DNA of 64,000 bases, taken from NCBI RefSeq assembly GCF_965363235.1, contig NC_134848.1, forward strand, positions 61,838,181 through 61,902,180, in the 5' to 3' direction. A model generated the notes under the pieces. The model did not search any database. It was not told the origin of the DNA and saw nothing but the letters and a program-made list of their open reading frames with translations. The position numbers and the translations under genes are program-made. Positions 60,301 through 64,000 of this stretch are shown piece by piece. Every line of letters begins with the position of its first letter. Position 1 is the first letter of the stretch. Origin of the DNA: Mytilus galloprovincialis. Its lineage: Eukaryota; Mollusca; Bivalvia; Mytilida; Mytilidae.

Positions 60301-61038
60301 GGTACGTATTTCTTAAGTTATGTGGACGTATCAAAGACGACCAAGGTACAGAGTTTTTAAGTTATGTGGGGCGTATCGGGGGGGGGGGGGGGGGCGATCA
60401 AGGTATGATTTTCTTAAATTATGTGGACGTATTAGTGAACGACTCGGGTACGTATTTCTTAAGTTATGTGGACGTATCAAAGACGACCCAGGTACAGAGT
60501 TCTTAAGTTATCTAGGGCGTATCGGGGGCGATCAATGTATTGTTTTCTTAAGTTATGCGGATGTATCGTGGACGATCTATGTATTCTATAGCTACCCATT
60601 TTAATATAAATATGGTAAACAATATGTATAGATGTAGACGTTCTTAACAATATCTGTAGACGTTCTAAACAATATATGTAGACGTTCTAAACAATATCTG
60701 TAGACGTTCTAAACAATATCTGTAGACGGTCTAAACAATATCTGTAGAATTCTAAACAATATATGTAGACGTTCTAAACAATATATGTAGACGTTCCGAA
60801 CAATACATGTAACCGTAGATGTTCTAAAAAATATATGTAGACTAGGTGGTGCGTTTTAACCTTTTCATTATCTTCAGAAATCATGTTATTTTTAGCTTAC
60901 AACCAGATGAAGTTTATATGCAAAGCTATGGGAATGGAACTTGACTATAAGACCTACCAGAACATGAAGCAAAGTCTTGAAGAGACAATTATAGAACAGG
61001 GCTCTGATCCGAACAACCTAGCAAAGATAGCGGGCTAA
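57326..61038 (+). CDS. Orphan single-pass membrane protein, Cys-rich juxtamembrane (4 coding exons)
   Basis: Coding exons are 57326-57374, 58202-58461, 59889-60096 and 60878-61038 (678 nt, 225 residues plus TAA), all GT-AG and in phase (1, 0, 1). I recognise no family. Seen: a short signal peptide (1-17, MKFRIIFVTILYINITA); an ectodomain (18-113) with N-glycosylation sequons at Asn36, Asn48 and Asn71; a polybasic run KKRRRRR at 75-81 resembling a proprotein-convertase site; an acidic Tyr/Asp stretch at 82-101; a membrane segment about 118-140; and 15 cysteines between residues 125 and 167, inside and just after the membrane, suited to S-acylation or metal binding. The soluble tail (173-225) is mixed-charge and helix-prone. 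A type I topology is inferred. A poly(A) signal AATAAA lies at 61148-61153. The introns are full of repeats, and the exon 3 end is the seed of a minisatellite in intron 3. The splice model is by eye, without transcript support. Confidence 0.72.
57515..57650 (+). mobile_element. tRNA-like SINE head
   Basis: The A box TGGCTCAGTCGG (57531-57542) and B box GGTTCGAGTCC (57575-57585) fit consensus exactly and are 44 bp apart, as in a true tRNA. The T stem and acceptor stem do not pair, so it is more likely a SINE than a working tRNA gene. It lies in intron 1 of the orphan membrane gene. The 3' limit is uncertain. Confidence 0.6.
57708..58075 (+). mobile_element. Dispersed element with (TCGT/TCCG)n microsatellite
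   Basis: It starts 'tatgccccatttaagggcat', runs into about 130 bp of TTCG/TCCG repeats (57748-57885), then 'ttaaagtttttggtcgaggt', and ends 'gatggggcatccgtgaac'. A shorter copy lies in POC5 intron 6. The long ORFs on both strands here, rich in Arg/Ser/Val or Thr/Asn/Glu, are artefacts of the microsatellite. Confidence 0.75.
59230..59730. mobile_element. Inverted-repeat element with GTCGATCCGGCCC subrepeats
   Basis: The left side (59236-59305) carries four or five copies of a 15-18 bp unit (GTCGATCCGGCCCA and variants). The right side (59655-59730) carries the same unit inverted (GGGGCCGGATCGACGTGG). The AT-rich middle has no ORF with a domain. It lies in intron 2 of the orphan membrane gene. 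Confidence 0.7.
60075..60575 (+). repeat. Minisatellite derived from the orphan gene exon 3 end and donor site
   Basis: About ten units, usually 44-45 bp, of the form ttatgtggacgtatcaaaga then cgacccaGGTACGTATTTCT. The first unit is the end of exon 3 (tatgtggatgtatcaaggac, gatcctG) plus donor GTACGT at 60097. GTACGT is intact in at least five units (60097, 60166, 60257, 60302 and 60449). A run of 17 G interrupts at about 60368. Confidence 0.92.
60618..60845 (+). repeat. 22-bp tandem repeat (gtagacgttctaaacaatat)
   Basis: About ten units of gtagacgttctaaacaatat plus two variable bases, with small length variants, in intron 3 of the orphan membrane gene. It ends about 30 bp before the acceptor of exon 4. 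Confidence 0.9.
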
Positions 61039-61478
61039 ATACAACAAGAATAGTAAACCATTAAAGTTGCACGGAATCCAGAGAAAATTTATAGGTTGAC
61101 GCAGAGAGTTAGATTCGATCCACACGAAAAACATGTATACATTAGCAAATAAAATCAATCAAAATAAAATAAAAATAGGATGAAGCCAACTATAGGAATG
61201 ACAGCAAGAAACTGCAAAAAAACATGAGCTTAGACTATTATTATGACGAAAGATTATGTTATGAGGTTTCCTGCAATAAAACTATTTCATCACTACCTAC
61301 TGCAAAATCGAAAAGAATGGTTTTGTATGGTTAAAACAAATAAAATGATTTGTTAAATTATTATTTGTGCATAATTCCACAATAGCATTTGTAAGTTCTC
61401 CTCTTAACACGCACCATGTTGTAATCAGGAAACAGATCGGTAGGAACGATGTCAGAACTATGTGTCCGGGCAGGGACC

Positions 61479-62045
61479 CTACGGGGCGCCGAATGGGACT
61501 TGAACTTTGAAGTAAATTTTGTCTACACAAAAATAAACACAAAATTGAATTTTATCATTTTGTGTAGACAAAATTGACTTTTGTGACAAAAATGACTTTT
61601 GAAACACAAAATTGACTTTTGTGACAAAAATGACTTTTGAAACACAAAATTGACTTTTGTGTTAAATTTCCACTTCTGTTTAACAAAACTCAATTTTGTC
61701 TACACAAAAATAAACACAAAATTGAATTTTGTGACAAAATCTCAGTTTTGTATGCAAATTAGTTCACAGAATCCAAACTTAACTAATTTGCATACAAAAT
61801 TGACTTTTATCGCCCAATTTTCAAATTAGGTAACAAAAGTAAAGTCTGTGTTACAAAAATGATTTTTTTCATGACAAAAGTAACTTTTGTCTACTGAAAG
61901 ATAATTTTGTATGACAAAATTTAAATGTAGTATGCTACAAATTTTGTTAAACTGTACTCATTTTTGTTGAACAAAACTCACTTTTGTCCGTACAAAATTG
62001 AATTTCGAGTACAAAACCATAAGAGTCCCATTCGGCGCCCCGTAG
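61479..62045. mobile_element. 567-bp TIR element with perfect 22-bp inverted ends
   Basis: The left end (61479-61500, CTACGGGGCGCCGAATGGGA then CT) is the exact reverse complement of the right end (62024-62045). Flanks show a duplication: ACC outside these ends, or GACCC if the element is taken as TACGGGG...CCCCGTA. The GC-rich ends contrast with an AT-rich body made of alternating units such as ACAAAATTGACTTTTGTG, themselves partly palindromic. No ORF, so non-autonomous. It sits inside a dispersed repeat that resumes at 62060. Confidence 0.88.
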
Positions 62046-62059
62046 ACCCAGGATGATAT

Positions 62060-62260
62060 GTTTTCATGTGGACTGTGGAGCAGGATTCGCTTACCCTTTC
62101 CGGTATTTTGGTAGGAACCGTGTTGCTTTGTCGTGAGTTTTCTATGTTGTGTTCTGTCTACTGTTGATCTTGTTTGTTTTTGTCATGGCATTGTACGTTT
62201 GGATTTATGGGTTTGAATATTCCTTTTGTATCTTTTCCCCCTCCTTTACAATTTCCCATC
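62060..62260 (+). repeat. Dispersed repeat, third copy of the 4133 family
   Basis: 'gtggagcaggattcgcttac' through 'gttttctatgttgtgttctg' to 'gtcatggcattgtacgtttg'. The TIR element at 61479-62045 has inserted just upstream. Confidence 0.55.
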
Positions 62261-62289
62261 CTGCTTTGTATGAGATAGTTGCCACTGAG

Positions 62290-62370
62290 CAGACATACCA
62301 AATCATCACTATCGTCGTCATCATCACCATCATCATCGTCGTCGTCGTCATCATTTATATCATCATTATT
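62290..62370 (+). repeat. (TCA/TCG)n trinucleotide microsatellite
   Basis: About 25 units of tca, tcg and cac. The acidic (Asp-run) ORF on the minus strand and the Ile/Val-run ORF on the plus strand here arise from it. Confidence 0.9.
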
Positions 62371-62429
62371 ATAATCGTCATAGATATTTATCTGACATAT
62401 ACCCATACAGTTCGTTCATAGAGTGGCAG

Positions 62430-64000
62430 AATCAGGGGGAATTAACTTAATATATTAAAAGACCTTTGAATTGACAAAAGAAAAAGGGTAACACAAGCGA
62501 CTTTACGAACGCAAGATCTACAGTGAAAAAGGGGATAAATTCTTTGAAGTACTGTTTCGAACTTTTAGCTTGCATTCATTATTGCAATTGTTTAAAAATG
62601 GATAGAAATGCGAGACGAATTATTGCAATTTCAGGAAATGTTGCATGTTATACATTTATTTCCCGTGTCTGATGGAGATATTGATTACACTACCAATATG
62701 TATAAACAAAGGTACAAAAATAATAATTGTAGCCGTTGTGAAGATATACCATCAAAATAGTCAACAAACCAGACCGAAACAACTAACAAAACCAAGATGC
62801 AGCCTACCAAAATGGCGTCCTGCACCTGTCCCTGACACACTGTAGTAATATTCAAACGCTCACCAAACGCCTTCGGGTCGATCGTGCGAGGGCTGTATTA
62901 ATAGCCATTCAATGTCGTTAAAAACTTCCATTTGATGAACTTTTATCACTTTTATCAATAACCTGGGACGATAATCCTGATGTGTCATTTTGGTTATAAT
63001 GGTAAAAATGACACTAACCGATCAATCTCTGTTCGTGAAATATCATATTTCAGGAGTTTCACATTCAAAACAGTGCTAATAAAGTTTAACTCAATTTATT
63101 TAATCTCATGGTATATATTCTAATTTATGCATTGATAAATGGCAAAGTTTGATATTTCAATTAATTGTTTGATGCTTCGGATGAATAGTGCATTTAGGCA
63201 ATATTATATGAGGGTTTACAGAACAGCAAATTCTGAGTAAAACAAGTTTTGAAAAAGGGCGAAACCATAAATATTAGCGTAACGAAATTATAAAGAATAG
63301 GGAAAAGTAATATAAAAAAATAGAGAATAATGGGGTGCTGACTTATAAAGAAAAGAGAACAATTGTCAAAATATATAAGGTATGAAGAAAGAGTTGTCGA
63401 AAATATTAGAGAATAAAAACTTAAGGACCGCATTCAAATCCTCGTATATGGTTCTTAGTCCACATCATTTTTCGACAATTTCTTTCACGAACTTCATATT
63501 GTGTGTACTTTTTAATACCACGATCTACAGCGGTGACCAACAAAGTTACATGAATGATAGACGAGTATTCTTTAGAATTTTTCAAGAAATGTCGTATACT
63601 AGGATTTTCATATATATCACATAATTATTTCTAGAAAGTAAAACATTCGGCACAAAATATCACAAAATTGTTCCTAGAAATGTCAATATTCATCACAAAA
63701 TATCACAAAATTTATGCCATGGCTTTGATTCTTTCATGTTTCCTTTCAATGCTTTAGACGTTCCTCTCTGAAATATACAACAACATTATGACGAAAGTGT
63801 ACTTCTTATTATTGCTTCAGATGTAATAACATTAATGTACCAGTTTTACTGGACTAGATGCGCTTTCGACTATTTATGTCTCTTCAGTGATGCCCGCGGC
63901 CAAAATATATGTAAGCACCAACCTTATAAAAACATTAAAGAGCTTATAAAAGAAAGCAGGTCACATTAGAAATGTTAGGGCTTGTTCAAACCCTACCCAA
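62430..64000. other. Right end of the window, no gene seen
   Basis: AT-rich, with a copy of the agaatagagaaaa-type repeat (63260-63390), tandem 'tcacaaaatatcacaaaatt' near 63650-63715, and a weak relative of the 37060 repeat at 63850-63960. A short ORF at 63382-63624 has no recognisable domain. Confidence 0.5.

Noticed and set aside
60186-60604. Overlapping 94-106-codon plus-strand ORFs with repeated 'VFLKL' motifs
   Set aside because: They run through the intron 3 minisatellite of the orphan gene; they are open only because unit length is often a multiple of three.
62158-62406. Asp-rich minus-strand ORF
   Set aside because: Direct translation of the (TCA/TCG) microsatellite.

Overview
The window is eukaryotic nuclear DNA, most likely from a bivalve mollusc and probably a mussel (Mytilidae). 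This is inferred from AT-rich sequence, intron-rich genes with GT-AG junctions, tRNA-derived SINEs, a non-LTR retrotransposon, a secreted protein of the mollusc 'short-chain collagen C4-like' type, and many dispersed repeats that I associate with mussel genomes. No bacterial operons, CRISPR arrays or prophage were seen.

Three genes can be assembled, all on the + strand. (1) 18686-23747: three coding exons for a 235-residue secreted protein with the cysteine-rich domain of mollusc C4-like proteins but no collagen repeats. (2) 32900-46574: eleven coding exons for a 584-residue orthologue of the centriolar protein POC5, complete from ATG to the C-terminal Val-Val-Asp. (3) 57326-61038: four coding exons for a 225-residue orphan single-pass membrane protein with a signal peptide, a polybasic cleavage-like site, an acidic stalk and 15 cysteines in and beside the membrane segment. 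All junctions of the three models keep frame; I checked them base by base.

The rest is mostly repeats. 1-2.1 kb holds a terminal-inverted-repeat (TIR) element. 2-7.5 kb holds dispersed mussel-type repeats. 7.5-18.2 kb is an old, diverged segmental array with recurring modules. 19.3-20 kb is a TTAA-flanked element inside the first intron of gene 1. 23.7-32.8 kb is intergenic and carries a broken zinc-finger exon, a tandem array and a fossil RNase H segment of a LINE. The POC5 introns carry a SINE, three 210-bp MITEs, another TIR element, four large hairpin palindromes and an exon-derived minisatellite. 48.3-54.2 kb is a 22-bp minisatellite interrupted by a nearly intact 4.6-kb LINE on the minus strand. 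54.2-57.3 kb and 62-64 kb are intergenic repeats.

Most notable observations: in two unrelated genes (POC5 intron 3 and orphan gene intron 3) a minisatellite is built from copies of the preceding exon's last bases plus its 5' splice site, giving serial decoy donors whose nearest in-frame use would add 13 or 23 residues. POC5 exon 5 (71 nt, frame-breaking if skipped) lies between long near-perfect palindromes. The LINE has ORF1 and ORF2 in one frame separated by a stop, with essential endonuclease residues upstream of the first ORF2 ATG. A 567-bp element has perfect 22-bp TIRs and a target-site duplication.
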